Notes: generated by a model from the letters alone, not told the origin. 64,000 nt of DNA from an uncultured beta proteobacterium (GCA_903871735.1 CAIQHU010000080.1:1-64000); one strand, 5' to 3'; numbered from the stretch's first letter, positions 33,400-43,981 are shown. Numbers and translations are program-made.

Positions 33400-34170
33400 A
33401 TGACTACATCCGTAATTACAATCGAGCAGCGCTCCAATAATCAGATAGTGAATCTTCTTGAGGTAAAAGGCTTATCTGCTTGGTATGGTGCAGCCCAAAT
33501 ACTCTTTGATGTTAATTTACAAGTTCGACAGGGTGAAGTCGTAGCCTTGATGGGGCGTAATGGTGCTGGAAAATCAACTACCTTAAAAACAATTATGGGC
33601 CTAATGGATAAACGTCAAGGGAAAATTGATTTCATGGGACAAGATATTTCTTTATCAAGTCCTCATGATATTGCGCGAATTGGACTTGGCTTTGTACCTG
33701 AGGATCGACGTATCTTTACAGACTTAACCGTCACCGAAAATTTAGAAGTGGGCCGTCAAAAATATCGCGTATGGCCTAATGGTAAAGAAGCCCCTCATTG
33801 GACAGAACATAAACTGTATCAGTTATTTCCTAATTTAGGTGAGATGCCAGACCGATTTGGGGGACGCATGAGTGGCGGTGAACAGCAAATGCTGACTGTG
33901 GCTAGAACTTTAATGGGTAACCCGTATGTAGTATTATTAGATGAACCATCCGAAGGTGTGGCGCCCCTATTAGTGGAACAAATGATTCAAATGATCCTCG
34001 AGTTAAAATCGCATGGGGTGAGTATTTTACTGTCAGAGCAAAATTTTCATTTTGCTGAATTAGTATCAGATCGGGCGTACGTTTTAGAAAAAGGCCATAT
34101 TTGTTATTCCGGCTCAATGTCTGAATTATCTGCGAATTCCGAAATTCGTGGGGCATACTTAAGTGTCTGA
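33400..34170 (+). CDS. Liv-type ABC importer ATPase (LivF type)
   Basis: This 256-residue ATPase shows Walker A GRNGAGKST, the LivF segment VPEDRRIFTDLTV, signature MSGGEQQML, Walker B VVLLDEPSEGVAP and switch SEQNF. It starts immediately after the LivG-type stop and overlaps the nicA-type gene by 8 bp. That overlap links transport and nicotinate oxidation in one transcript. Confidence 0.9.
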   Translation: MTTSVITIEQRSNNQIVNLLEVKGLSAWYGAAQILFDVNLQVRQGEVVALMGRNGAGKSTTLKTIMGLMDKRQGKIDFMGQDISLSSPHDIARIGLGFVPEDRRIFTDLTVTENLEVGRQKYRVWPNGKEAPHWTEHKLYQLFPNLGEMPDRFGGRMSGGEQQMLTVARTLMGNPYVVLLDEPSEGVAPLLVEQMIQMILELKSHGVSILLSEQNFHFAELVSDRAYVLEKGHICYSGSMSELSANSEIRGAYLSV

Positions 34171-34705
34171 TCAGGCCCATCCAAGCCCCTTACAATTAAA
34201 TGTTAATCATTTAAACCATCAATTAATTGTTCCCCACAATACCGCCCTTCTCTATATTCTTCGAAATGATTTATTTTTAAATGGTCCAAAGTTTGGTTGT
34301 GGTTTGGGCGAGTGTGGGGCTTGTACTGTTCTGGTTGACAACCGAGCAGTTAGATCTTGTTCGGTTCCCGTAAAATCCGTAATCGGCAAAGAAGTCATTA
34401 CTCTTGAAGGCCTTGGTAATCAGGAAAAATTACATCCTGTTCAGCAGGCGTTTATACAAACTCAGGCTGCTCAATGTGGGTACTGTTTAAATGGCATGAT
34501 TATGGGAACAGTTGCTTTATTAAAAAAAATACCGCATCCTACCGATATACAAATACGACATGCTTTAAATCATTATCTCTGCCGCTGTGGGACTCATATT
34601 GAAATTATCGAAGCAGTCAACATTGCTGCCCAGTTAATGACTAAAGATTTATCCGATCTTGATCAGAATGTATCAACAAGTCAAAAAAATGATAACGCGC
34701 AATAA
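34163..34705 (+). CDS. nicA: Nicotinate dehydrogenase small subunit (2Fe-2S), NicA type
   Basis: This 180-residue protein carries two 2Fe-2S clusters. The plant-ferredoxin-type cluster uses C46, C51, C54 and C66 (GCGLGECGACTVLV); the helical-domain cluster uses C105, C108, C140 and C142 (QCGYC and CRC). It passes electrons from the molybdenum subunit toward the cytochrome domain. It starts with GTG inside the end of the LivF-type gene and overlaps the large subunit start, so the pair is co-translated. It is the small subunit of the two-subunit nicotinate hydroxylase as in Pseudomonas putida NicAB, distinguished by the partner's cytochrome tail and the absence of a FAD subunit. Other isoquinoline-oxidoreductase-like small subunits look alike. 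Confidence 0.85.
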   Translation: MSDQAHPSPLQLNVNHLNHQLIVPHNTALLYILRNDLFLNGPKFGCGLGECGACTVLVDNRAVRSCSVPVKSVIGKEVITLEGLGNQEKLHPVQQAFIQTQAAQCGYCLNGMIMGTVALLKKIPHPTDIQIRHALNHYLCRCGTHIEIIEAVNIAAQLMTKDLSDLDQNVSTSQKNDNAQ

Positions 34706-37700
34706 ATCTGCTCTTACACGTCAAGATCTGCGTCAAGCGAATGGCGTGCTGCTTATCCTGCGTCAACCACCTCCAGCACCTCCACCAACACCTGGCCAAC
34801 CAGCTTTTGTTGCAGGGAATCCCCTTGAAGGTGAAGAAATCCTTCTAGCCCTCTGGGATGACGGTAGCGTTACCGGCCTACATGGCCATGTTGATTTAGG
34901 TACAGGTATTCGTACGGCTCTTGCACAAATTATTGCTGAAGAACTGTATCTACCAATTCAACAAGTCCATATCATTTTAGGTAGTACAGGTATTGCACCA
35001 AATCAAGGTGCAACCATTGCCAGCGCCTCTATACAAATACATGCAATACCTCTTCGTAAGGCAGCAGCGCAGGTCAGACATTGGTTAATTACGCAAGCAT
35101 CTATATACTTTTCTTGCCCTCCAAGTCACATTCAGATCAGTCAAGGAACCCTATTTTATTTGGATAAAACACCAATTAATTTTGGTGATTTAATCAAAAA
35201 TAATCATTTCGAGCTTGCCTTAGCGGATGATGTCGATCTAAAGTCTGTTAGTGACTATACGATAGTTGGCACTTCAGTCCCGAGAGTAGATATTCCCGCC
35301 AAAGCAACTGGCGAACTAACCTTTGTACATGATATTCGATTACCTGGGATGCTACACGGTCGTGTAATTCGCCCTCCCTATGCCGGAGCCGATCACGGAG
35401 AATTTATTGGTAAAACTTTAGATTATGTTGATCGAAATACTATTGCACACATCCCCGGAATCGTAGAAGTATTCACCCAAGGAGATTTTGTTGGGGTTGT
35501 AGCTGAGCGGGAAGAATACGCCGAACAAGCCATGCATGAGTTACGTGTGGTTTGGAAATCCTGGCCCGCCCTGCCATCGGTAGAAGATTTAACTGCAGCT
35601 ATTAAAGCAAATCCTTCTACCAAAAGAATCGTGAAAGAAACTGGGGATGTTGACTACGCTCTTCAAAATGCAGCTATCCGAATGCAGCGACACTATGTTT
35701 GGCCGTATCAATTACATGCCTCTATTGGACCATCCTGCGCTGTTGCTCAGTGGCTAGATAAAGCACAGTTACAAGTTTGGGCCGGCACTCAAAATCCACA
35801 TGTACTTCGAAAAGATTTATCGACCCTAACAGGATTGCCAGATGTAGCTATTGAGATTATCCGAATGGAAGCGTCAGGCTGCTATGGTAGAAATTGCGCA
35901 GATGATGTTGCTGGAGATGCGGTTCTTCTCTCACGCGCCGTAGGTGGACGTCCTGTTCGCGTCCAACTGACTCGAGAACAAGAAAACTTGTGGGAGCCCA
36001 AAGGTGCGGCTCAATTAATGGAAGTGGACGGCGGCCTTAATCAGAACGGTTCTATAGCCGCTTATGATTTTGCAGTATCTTATCCATCGAACGGCGCACC
36101 TTTACTGGCACTATTAATTACTGGTCTTGTCCCAGCGCAAGCAATTGCCTATGAGATGGGGGATCGAACAGCGGTACCGCCATATGACATAGAGCATCTG
36201 CGCGTAACAATTCATGATATGGCGCCAATCCTTCGAGCTTCATGGCTTCGCGGAGTTTCTGCCCTGCCAAATTCATTTGCACACGAGTCTTATATTGATG
36301 AACTTGCAACTGAGGCAGGTGTTGATCCGCTCGAGTTTCGCTTAAGATATCTTTCAGATCCGAGGGCTACTGAATTATTAAAAACAACAGCAGATAAAGC
36401 GGGTTGGAAATCACATATCAGTCCTAGGCTTATCCAAGATTCTGAAAATCCTGAAATTTTAAAAGGTCAAGGTATAGCGTATGCTCGGTATATCCATAGT
36501 CGCTTCCCCGGTTTTGGAGCAGCTTGGGCTGCCTGGGTCGCGGATGTCGAAGTCAATAAAAATACCGGACAAGTACATGTTAGCCGCGTCGTTGTCGGAC
36601 ATGATGCAGGCTTAATGATCAATCCTGCAGGTGTTGCACATCAGATTCATGGAAATGTTATTCAAACTACGAGCCGTGCCCTCAAAGAGAGCATGTCCGT
36701 CGAACCAGTCAAAAATACCGTAATTAGCCAAGAATGGGGCACCTACCCTATTCTGAATTTTCGGGAAGTCCCAACGATTGATGTCGTCATGATCCCTCGT
36801 CCAAATGAGCAACCCCAAGGAGCTGGTGAATCGTCATCTGTTCCAGGAACAGCAGCTATCGCAAATGCGATATTTGATGCTACGGGCATTCGTTTTCGTG
36901 AACCACCATTTACACCAGAGAAGGTACGAGCAGCTTTTCAACTCAAAGAATTAGCTGCTCCCCCACCTGCTATGAAGTTACCACCAAAAGGGTTATGGAA
37001 AATTATTGGTGCCCTAGGTATTGCTCTCATAAGTTTTAGCGCTGCGATGTTGGGGGGGAAGAATACTATTCCATCGATTACCCAATTAGATCGAAGTATC
37101 TTTACCGATCAATTGATTGAACGAGGTAAAAATTTAATGGCACTTGGTAATTGTCAAGGTTGCCATACGATCGAAAATGGCCAAGTCAATACCGGGGGGC
37201 GGGCCATTGAGACACCTTTTGGAGTTGTTTACAGCACGAATATCACGCCTGACATAGAAACCGGTATCGGGACTTGGTCTTTTTCTGCTTTTCAACGAGC
37301 TATGCAACATGGCATCTCCAAAGACGGGAGTTACCTTTATCCAGCCTTTCCCTATACATCCTATACAAAGATGGCTGAAGAGGATGTGATGTCTCTTTAC
37401 GCCTTCTTAATGACTCAAAAACCAATCTTTGCACCTCAAACTAAGACAGAATTAACTTTTCCGTTTAACATACGACCATTCATGGTTTTTTGGAATGCTT
37501 TATTTCTAAATCAAGAAGAATTTCCTCACAACCCAAAGCAGTCTGTGCAGTGGATTCGTGGCGCTTATCTGGTCAATACCGTTGGACATTGCACAGCTTG
37601 CCATTCTCCAAGAAATATTCTAGGCGCAGAAAAAAGTGGTACAAACTATCTATCTGGCAACCTAATTGATGGTTGGGAAGCACCTGCATTAAATCGCTTA

Positions 37701-38261
37701 AATCAATCACCCATTGCTTGGGATGAGGCTGAGTTATACCGTTATCTAAGAACTGGGATTACACAGCAACATGGTATGGCAGGAGGCCCTATGGCTGAAG
37801 TTGTTTCGCAATTATCTAGTGCTAGTGAGACGGACGTACAGGCAATGGCACATTACTTATCAACCATCAACAACTCAAGCCCTGCAGAACGTTTAAAAAA
37901 TATTTCTGATATTCCTATCAAACCAATCTTTAATTCTGGGCAACGAATTTTTGAAATGGCTTGCTCCGCATGCCATCAACAACCGTCTACTAATTTAATC
38001 AACACTGTCGAATCTGGCTCGAATATACCTTTACAACTCAATTCGCAATTACATAGTGAGCGGCCTGATAATTTGATAAGAACCATTCTTGATGGCATTA
38101 ATAGGCCAGCCACAGATAGAATTGGCTATATGCCTGCTTTTAAAAATAGCTTATCAAATCAGCAAATAGCAGATTTGATAAGCTACATGCGCGAATATTT
38201 TGCGCCTGATAAAAATTCATGGACAGGACTAGAACCCCATATTAAATCCTTAAGAAAATGA
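34689..38261 (+). CDS. nicB: Nicotinate dehydrogenase large subunit, molybdopterin plus triheme cytochrome c, NicB type
   Basis: This is about 1190 residues. Residues 1-770 form a xanthine-dehydrogenase-family molybdopterin domain (GHVDLGTGIRTALAQI, TGTSVPRVDIPAKATGE-type linker, QGAGESSSVPGTAAIANAI with the catalytic GE). A membrane segment (WKIIGALGIALISFSAAML) follows, then a cytochrome c region with three heme sites at CQGCH (822-826), CTACH (968-972) and CSACH (1092-1096). Size and architecture match NicB, which hydroxylates nicotinate to 6-hydroxynicotinate and sends electrons to the respiratory chain. The start is ambiguous (TTG 34659, ATG 34668 or ATG 34689); the last is used because ALTRQDLRQANG is the expected opening. 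It provides the substrate for the 6-hydroxynicotinate reductase encoded upstream. Isoquinoline-type oxidoreductase is the alternative. Confidence 0.85.
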   Translation: MITRNKSALTRQDLRQANGVLLILRQPPPAPPPTPGQPAFVAGNPLEGEEILLALWDDGSVTGLHGHVDLGTGIRTALAQIIAEELYLPIQQVHIILGSTGIAPNQGATIASASIQIHAIPLRKAAAQVRHWLITQASIYFSCPPSHIQISQGTLFYLDKTPINFGDLIKNNHFELALADDVDLKSVSDYTIVGTSVPRVDIPAKATGELTFVHDIRLPGMLHGRVIRPPYAGADHGEFIGKTLDYVDRNTIAHIPGIVEVFTQGDFVGVVAEREEYAEQAMHELRVVWKSWPALPSVEDLTAAIKANPSTKRIVKETGDVDYALQNAAIRMQRHYVWPYQLHASIGPSCAVAQWLDKAQLQVWAGTQNPHVLRKDLSTLTGLPDVAIEIIRMEASGCYGRNCADDVAGDAVLLSRAVGGRPVRVQLTREQENLWEPKGAAQLMEVDGGLNQNGSIAAYDFAVSYPSNGAPLLALLITGLVPAQAIAYEMGDRTAVPPYDIEHLRVTIHDMAPILRASWLRGVSALPNSFAHESYIDELATEAGVDPLEFRLRYLSDPRATELLKTTADKAGWKSHISPRLIQDSENPEILKGQGIAYARYIHSRFPGFGAAWAAWVADVEVNKNTGQVHVSRVVVGHDAGLMINPAGVAHQIHGNVIQTTSRALKESMSVEPVKNTVISQEWGTYPILNFREVPTIDVVMIPRPNEQPQGAGESSSVPGTAAIANAIFDATGIRFREPPFTPEKVRAAFQLKELAAPPPAMKLPPKGLWKIIGALGIALISFSAAMLGGKNTIPSITQLDRSIFTDQLIERGKNLMALGNCQGCHTIENGQVNTGGRAIETPFGVVYSTNITPDIETGIGTWSFSAFQRAMQHGISKDGSYLYPAFPYTSYTKMAEEDVMSLYAFLMTQKPIFAPQTKTELTFPFNIRPFMVFWNALFLNQEEFPHNPKQSVQWIRGAYLVNTVGHCTACHSPRNILGAEKSGTNYLSGNLIDGWEAPALNRLNQSPIAWDEAELYRYLRTGITQQHGMAGGPMAEVVSQLSSASETDVQAMAHYLSTINNSSPAERLKNISDIPIKPIFNSGQRIFEMACSACHQQPSTNLINTVESGSNIPLQLNSQLHSERPDNLIRTILDGINRPATDRIGYMPAFKNSLSNQQIADLISYMREYFAPDKNSWTGLEPHIKSLRK

Positions 38262-38390
38262 TTTTGCGCTCACTTTCTGGAACCTCGTAAAATTCACTAC
38301 AATTTTTTAAGTTAATAAATATGATAAGTAGTTCGTGCCTATTCGGTAATGAGTCAAATCTCTTTGGTATGTTTTATGGTATGTTTAAAT

Positions 38391-38410
38391 AAAAATAGCC
38401 CGCTAGGGCT
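38391..38410 (-). terminator. Terminator of the tRNA unit
   Basis: On the minus strand AGCCC-TAGC-GGGCT is followed by ATTTTT. It lies 17 bp after tRNA-Asp. The remaining 38262-38390 spacer has no visible gene. Confidence 0.75.
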
Positions 38411-38426
38411 TTATCTATAACATAGT

Positions 38427-38503
38427 TGGCGGAGCGGACGGGACTCGAACCCGCGACCCTCGGCGTGACAGGCCGATATTCTAACCAACTGAACTACCGC
38501 TCC
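38427..38503 (-). tRNA. tRNA-Asp (anticodon GUC)
   Basis: The minus-strand cloverleaf has acceptor GGAGCGG with CCGCTCC, anticodon loop CTGTCAC (GTC), T arm GCGGG/CCCGT region with GGTTCGAGT, discriminator G and encoded CCA; 77 nt. It is third of three tRNAs after gltX. Confidence 0.96.
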
Positions 38504-38514
38504 AGTTTAAAACT

Positions 38515-38590
38515 TGGCGTCCCCAGGGGGATTCGAACCCCCGTACTCACCGTGAAAGGGTGATGTCCTAGGCCTCTAGACGATGGGGAC
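38515..38590 (-). tRNA. tRNA-Glu (anticodon UUC)
   Basis: The minus-strand cloverleaf has acceptor GTCCCCA with TGGGGAC, anticodon stem TCACC/GGTGA with loop CTTTCAC (TTC), T stem GGGGG/CCCCC and encoded CCA; 76 nt. It is only 11 bp from tRNA-Asp and lies downstream of the glutamyl-tRNA synthetase gene. Confidence 0.96.
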
Positions 38591-38721
38591 CTAGTAAATA
38601 CGTAATACAAAAAACATCTTAATCTACAATCAATTACTTTAAAAACCACACTTCTGCTAATGCACTCAATCATTTAACCACTTCGTACTGAATTTTAGCA
38701 CCTGTTTTAATTACTCAAATC

Positions 38722-38797
<76 letters not shown>

Positions 38798-38942
38798 GAT
38801 CATCCCTAAAAATCTAATTACGATCGTTTTATTAGCAACCAAAATAATCAACTATTTTAGCTTATTTTTATGGGCTTTTGCAACTTACCGATATATATCG
38901 CCTAAAGACCATACAGCATAAGGGGCAGAAGCCACACGACGG

Positions 38943-40376
38943 CTACACATTTAAGCGCTGGACTACCTCATCAACGCCTAAAATAGAAATAACAGCATCA
39001 ATTGCCGGAGTCTGAGTCGTAGAAAATAATAAATAACGAACCGGCATCGCTAAGGCTGGCATTTTTAAACCGTGTTGGGACAAAACTGCTTTCATGGCAA
39101 TTCCGATACTCTCTTTAGAGCCATCACTTACTTTCAAAGCTTGAACTAAATCTCTGATTGCCGGTTTGATAGCATCCGTAATTAAATCCTGATACTCCTT
39201 CGATTGCGTTTGATGCAGTGGTGGAGCCATGTAGAAAAGTTTTGCAGCCTGCGCAAGCTCCACCAAGGTATTCGAGCGCGCTTTCAATAGATCGACAACT
39301 TTGACAAAATCGGGGCCATTCTGTGCTACCTCTGCGACAAAATCAATTCCTGCAAGTTTTGCAAACGGAATAGCACTCTGCGCTAATTCAATACTATTGG
39401 CATGGGAAATATAGTGATGATTAAGCCATAGTAATTTTTCTGGACTAAACTGTGCAGGTGATTTACCCAAACTTTCTAGATCAAACCACTGAATCAATTC
39501 TTCTTTTGAAAAAATTTCAGCATCACCATGCGACCATCCCAATCTAGCTAAGTAATTGAGTATGGCCTGAGGCAAATAACCTGCTTTCTGAAAATCCCGA
39601 ACACTCATTGCCCCATTTCTTTTACTCAACTTTTCACCTTGGTCATTCAGAACCGTTGGTAAATGCGCGTAAATCGGCACAAGTCCACCCAAAGCCTGAA
39701 TAATGTTGATCTGCCTTGGAGTATTGTTAACGTGATCGTCCCCACGGATAACATGGGTAATTTTCATATCCAAATCATCGACTACTACGCAAAAATTATA
39801 CGTAGGCGTTCCGTCCGGTCGAGCAATAACTAAATCATCTAATTCATCATTAGAAATTTCAATCACACCCTTCACAGCATCTTTCCAAATAACACTGCCA
39901 TCTTTGGGATTTTTAAAACGGACTACTGGCTTAACGCCACTAGGGATTACGGGTAATTGCTTGCCCGGCTCAGGACGCCATGTGCCGTTATATTTTGGTT
40001 TTTCTTTATTAGCAATCTGTTTTTCTCGTAAGTTATTTAAATCCCCCTCACTCATATAACAGTAATATGCCAATCCCTGCTCTAGCATACCCTGTATGAC
40101 TGCACGATATCGATCAATCCTTTGCATCTGGTAAAAAGGACCTTCATCAATATCTAAACCTAACCATTTCATACCTTCTAAAATGACTTCTACAGCCTCT
40201 GCTGATGAGCGTTCTAAATCCGTATCCTCAATCCTCAAAATAAAATCGCCTTGCTTAGACCGGGCATAAGCCCAAGGATATAAAGCACTTCGCAAATTAC
40301 CCAAATGAATAAATCCAGTTGGACTAGGAGCAAAACGCGTACGAATAGAATGCGGTTCAATAGAAGTATTTTTCAT
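38943..40376 (-). CDS. gltX: Glutamyl-tRNA synthetase
   Basis: This 477-residue class I synthetase charges tRNA-Glu in the cytoplasm. Visible are the opening [20 protein letters not shown] with the HIGH-type motif HLGN, and KLSKRNG for KMSKS. The C-terminal anticodon-binding region is helical. Length is normal for bacteria. tRNA-Ala, tRNA-Glu and tRNA-Asp follow on the same strand, so enzyme and cognate tRNA may be co-transcribed. Confidence 0.97.
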   Translation of the reverse strand: MKNTSIEPHSIRTRFAPSPTGFIHLGNLRSALYPWAYARSKQGDFILRIEDTDLERSSAEAVEVILEGMKWLGLDIDEGPFYQMQRIDRYRAVIQGMLEQGLAYYCYMSEGDLNNLREKQIANKEKPKYNGTWRPEPGKQLPVIPSGVKPVVRFKNPKDGSVIWKDAVKGVIEISNDELDDLVIARPDGTPTYNFCVVVDDLDMKITHVIRGDDHVNNTPRQINIIQALGGLVPIYAHLPTVLNDQGEKLSKRNGAMSVRDFQKAGYLPQAILNYLARLGWSHGDAEIFSKEELIQWFDLESLGKSPAQFSPEKLLWLNHHYISHANSIELAQSAIPFAKLAGIDFVAEVAQNGPDFVKVVDLLKARSNTLVELAQAAKLFYMAPPLHQTQSKEYQDLITDAIKPAIRDLVQALKVSDGSKESIGIAMKAVLSQHGLKMPALAMPVRYLLFSTTQTPAIDAVISILGVDEVVQRLNV

Positions 40377-40423
40377 ACGAATATTATCCCATGAGCAATC
40401 AAGCTCTGAATGACTTAAGTGAT

Positions 40424-41677
40424 CTACCTGGAGGGTTTAGTGATGTTTAACGTTTTTAAAGGCCTTTGTTGAAGTGCTGAGAAACTTCCCAAAAATAAGA
40501 TCATGCCTGAAACAATTAAACCAACTATTAAACCACCACCGTAATCAGCAATATAGCCAATCATCAATGGACCAAGCATTTGTCCAATGGCAAAAAGTAT
40601 TGTAAATAAACGGATCCCAACACTCCACTGAGTAACTGGATAGTTATGCTTAATGAAAGCCGTAGTAGATGACACCGCAGTAATAAATGCTAAGCCAAAC
40701 AGCATCCCTGAAATAAAGATGATCACAATCAGCAAATCATTTTGGCCCACCTGCCCTAATAAAATGACAATTAAGGCTGGAATAAGGCAGGCTAAACCCA
40801 TTATTCCATTAACGATAGCTAACACCTCGCCACCTCGATAACGGTCAAGCATGGTAGACCATAAGCGTGATGAAACCATTAAGCACAGTCCTAGTAATGC
40901 ATAAAAAGAGCTTACAGTCGAGGTCTCTAAACCCACCTCTTTTAAAAATGCAATCACAAAGGTCATATAACCAATATGCCCAATACCAAAAAGTAAGTAT
41001 CCGAGGTTCATCCAGATACTTTTAGAAACAGCTATCATTTCTGATTTAGGTGAACTACTCCCTGGAATATAAAAGCTGCCAATCGGCTTTATCATGAGCA
41101 ACATGAGCAAGGATGCAATGATAGCCATACCAATCCAACTAAATTGCCAAGCATGGCTATAACCCTGTTTACTTGCGAACATTTCAATTGGATTGACTAA
41201 AATACTTGCCAAAAAAATACCCAGTCCAACTCCGCCGTAATAAATACCTAAGATCCATCCTGATTGGCTAGGATGGAGTTCAGATAATTGGGCAGCTAAA
41301 ATCCCACCAGAAATAAATATCAAAGCACTTGTTATCCCTACCAATAAACGGATCGTAAAGATGATTTCGGCGGATATGAAAAACCCTAGAGTTGCCACTA
41401 AAAATACCGTAACAAATACAGCGCCCAAAATCACATAGCGCAGTTGGCATCGATCAAATATCCACGGACAAATTAAAGCTCCAAGAAAATAGCCGATAGC
41501 ATTACCTGTGTTCATATTACCCGCTGTTAAATATGACCAGTCCAGATCCGCTCGCATGAGTGGTAAAAATAAGGTGTAGGCAAAGCGAGATATCCCCAAA
41601 GCAATTGCCGCACCAAATGCTAAAGCTAAGGCAGTATAAATTGGATATCGTTTGGCAAATTCCACTTGATTATTCAT
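40424..41677 (-). CDS. MFS transporter, YbfB/YjiJ family
   Basis: This protein of about 417 residues with twelve hydrophobic segments belongs to the major facilitator superfamily. It opens with [30 protein letters not shown], the typical YbfB/YjiJ start, followed by [20 protein letters not shown]. The ATG at 41677 is preferred to a TTG at 41695 because it keeps the normal cytoplasmic N-terminus. It stands upstream of gltX on the same strand with a 47-bp gap. The substrate of this subfamily is unknown. Confidence 0.85.
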   Translation of the reverse strand: MNNQVEFAKRYPIYTALALAFGAAIALGISRFAYTLFLPLMRADLDWSYLTAGNMNTGNAIGYFLGALICPWIFDRCQLRYVILGAVFVTVFLVATLGFFISAEIIFTIRLLVGITSALIFISGGILAAQLSELHPSQSGWILGIYYGGVGLGIFLASILVNPIEMFASKQGYSHAWQFSWIGMAIIASLLMLLMIKPIGSFYIPGSSSPKSEMIAVSKSIWMNLGYLLFGIGHIGYMTFVIAFLKEVGLETSTVSSFYALLGLCLMVSSRLWSTMLDRYRGGEVLAIVNGIMGLACLIPALIVILLGQVGQNDLLIVIIFISGMLFGLAFITAVSSTTAFIKHNYPVTQWSVGIRLFTILFAIGQMLGPLMIGYIADYGGGLIVGLIVSGMILFLGSFSALQQRPLKTLNITKPSR

Positions 41678-41753
41678 TAACCAATACAATAGCAAATTAA
41701 TCTTCCATCAAGATTGTTTTATTCAGTTTTACGCTCTTTTCCTTCCAAACTCT

Positions 41754-42755
41754 ATGAATAGTCAGCCAGAACCTCTTAGTTTCGAAAGTGATGTACTACA
41801 AACCTTTATTTTTGAACAGAGTCAAATCCGAGGTGAAATCGTTCGCTTGGGCGCGTCCTGGCAAACGATCTTGTCTAGAAAACAGTACCCACCAGCAATC
41901 CAACGCCACTTAGGAGAAATGGTTGCAGCCGGGGCTTTATTAAGCGCTACCCTGAAATTCTCAGGGACACTTATTATTCAAGCTCAAGGAACTGGACTTG
42001 TTCGACTGCTAGTCGTGGAATGCACTGCCGATCTTGGCCTGCGCGCTACGATTAAATTAGCAAATGACGTCACTCCTGAAACAATTCCAAGTGAGGCGAG
42101 TCTAGCGGAACTCATCAATCCAGATGGACTAGGAAAACTAGTAATCACTTTAGATCCTTCTAATCGCCAAGAAGGACAACAAGCCTATCAAGGGATTGTG
42201 CCATTAAGTCTGCACGGCCAACCCATTACAAGTATTGCGCAAGCAATTATCGCCTATATGAACTATTCAGAGCAGCTAGATACCAAAATTTGGCTAGCTT
42301 GCAATCATCAATTTGCAGGTGGGATTCTCCTTCAAAAACTACCCCAATTAGGCGGTCACGCGCCACTTAAAAAACTCACTGAGGAAGAGCTTGATGAGGC
42401 CTGGGAAAGATTACCAATGCTCGTCCAAACAGTCAAGGATGCTGAGTTACTAAGTACTCCACCCAATGTTCTCATGAATCGCTTATTTACTTACGAAACA
42501 GATCAACAAACCGTGCGAAGCTTTCCTCTCAGGCACCTACAATTTAGTTGCCAATGCTCCCGTATGCGCGTCGGTAATATGCTGATCATGCTGGGTTATG
42601 ACGAAGTTACAGATATTTTAGAGGAGCAACAGCAAGTAGAAACAACTTGTGATTTTTGTGGGCAAGTTTACGCGTTTGATGCGGTGGACTGTAAACAATT
42701 ATTTATTGCTCGCAATCTCATCGATGGCATGCGACCAGCCAAAGGAAAACACTAA
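41754..42755 (+). CDS. hslO: Redox-regulated chaperone Hsp33
   Basis: This 333-residue protein holds unfolded proteins during oxidative stress. The C-terminal zinc switch is complete, with QCSRMRV (CxC when read with FSCQC) and TTCDFCG (CxxC) near residues 265-305. The N-terminal domain GEIVRLGASWQTIL is typical. It is monocistronic and convergent with a CoA-transferase gene. Confidence 0.95.
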   Translation: MNSQPEPLSFESDVLQTFIFEQSQIRGEIVRLGASWQTILSRKQYPPAIQRHLGEMVAAGALLSATLKFSGTLIIQAQGTGLVRLLVVECTADLGLRATIKLANDVTPETIPSEASLAELINPDGLGKLVITLDPSNRQEGQQAYQGIVPLSLHGQPITSIAQAIIAYMNYSEQLDTKIWLACNHQFAGGILLQKLPQLGGHAPLKKLTEEELDEAWERLPMLVQTVKDAELLSTPPNVLMNRLFTYETDQQTVRSFPLRHLQFSCQCSRMRVGNMLIMLGYDEVTDILEEQQQVETTCDFCGQVYAFDAVDCKQLFIARNLIDGMRPAKGKH

Positions 42756-42778
42756 AGACGATTTGCTACTTAGCAGTT

Positions 42779-43981
42779 CTAGGCCTGCGACCAAATAATC
42801 CCGCGAGCCTCCAAAGCCGTGATCTGTTCGTCAGTTAAACCGATTTCTTGTAATATCTCCCGGTTATCTTGGCCAACCTCTGGCGCCTGGCGACTGATAC
42901 GCCCGGGAGTTCGGGATAGCTTGGGCACAATTCCTGGAACATGCAAAACACTTCCGTCTAACATTTGTTGAGCAATAATCATGTCTCTTGCATGGTAATG
43001 CGGATCATTAGCAATATCAGCAACCGTAAAAATGCGGCCAGCAGGCACGCTACAAGAATCGAGGATCTGCAATACTTCTTCGACAGAATGGGATAATGCC
43101 CACTGACCAATACAGTCATCAATTAACTGAACATGTGCAACACGCCCCGTATTATCTGCAAAGCGGGCGTCCTGAGCAAAGGCATCTTGCCCTATAGCAA
43201 CCATGAGGCGTTTAAATATACTATCGCCATTCCCGGCAATCAAAACATATCCACCATCACGGCATAAATAGGCATTCGACGGAGCAATCCCTGGTAAAGC
43301 ACTCCCAGCTGCCTGCCGTATCTCCCCAAAGGCACTATATTCAGGTAACAAACTTTCCATACAATTAAAAACTGCCTCGTATAAAGCCATATCGATTACC
43401 TGACCTTTGCCACTCCGACTGCGCTCATGTAAGGCTAATAAGATCCCAATGACCCCATGCAGCGCAGCTAATGTATCGCCAATACTCACGCCGACTCGCA
43501 CTGGCACTCGGCCAGGCTCGGCCGTTAGATGCCTCAAACCGCTCATGGCTTCTGCTACCACACCAAAGCCAGGTTTATCGCGATACGGACCTGTTTGGCC
43601 GTAGCCACTCACGCGTAAAATAATCAATCGTGGATTGATATGCAATAGTTCGTCAGGTCCTAAAGCCCATGATTCCAGAGTGCCTGGACGAAAATTTTCT
43701 ATTAAGACATCACTTTCCAAAAGAAGCTGACGGACAATGTCCTGTCCTTCTGACTGTTTGAGATCTAAGGCAATCGAGCGCTTATTTCTTGACTGAACTT
43801 GCCACCAAACAGAGGTACCATCTTTTAGTAAACGCCACTTACGCAAGGCGTCACCCGTCACTGGCGCCTCTACTTTGATGACATCAGCCCCAAAATCAGC
43901 TAAAGTTTTTGCCGCAAACGGACCGGCAATTAATTGCCCCAGTTCCAAAACTTTTATACCGTCTAAAGAACTTTTATCCAT
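42779..43981 (-). CDS. CaiB/BaiF family III CoA-transferase
   Basis: This 400-residue family III enzyme shows VLELGQLIAGPFAAKTLADFGADVIK, NKRSIALDL, ENFRPGTLESW, GYGQTGPYRDKPGF and the catalytic D169 in GVSIGDT. The pattern resembles succinyl-CoA:dicarboxylate (for example glutarate) CoA-transferases more than the first copy in this window does. If nicotinate carbon leaves as glutarate, as proposed in Azorhizobium, this enzyme could activate it, but it lies in a housekeeping region and no glutaryl-CoA dehydrogenase is seen here. It ends 29 bp upstream in the ftsB direction on the same strand. Confidence 0.88.
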   Translation of the reverse strand: MDKSSLDGIKVLELGQLIAGPFAAKTLADFGADVIKVEAPVTGDALRKWRLLKDGTSVWWQVQSRNKRSIALDLKQSEGQDIVRQLLLESDVLIENFRPGTLESWALGPDELLHINPRLIILRVSGYGQTGPYRDKPGFGVVAEAMSGLRHLTAEPGRVPVRVGVSIGDTLAALHGVIGILLALHERSRSGKGQVIDMALYEAVFNCMESLLPEYSAFGEIRQAAGSALPGIAPSNAYLCRDGGYVLIAGNGDSIFKRLMVAIGQDAFAQDARFADNTGRVAHVQLIDDCIGQWALSHSVEEVLQILDSCSVPAGRIFTVADIANDPHYHARDMIIAQQMLDGSVLHVPGIVPKLSRTPGRISRQAPEVGQDNREILQEIGLTDEQITALEARGIIWSQA

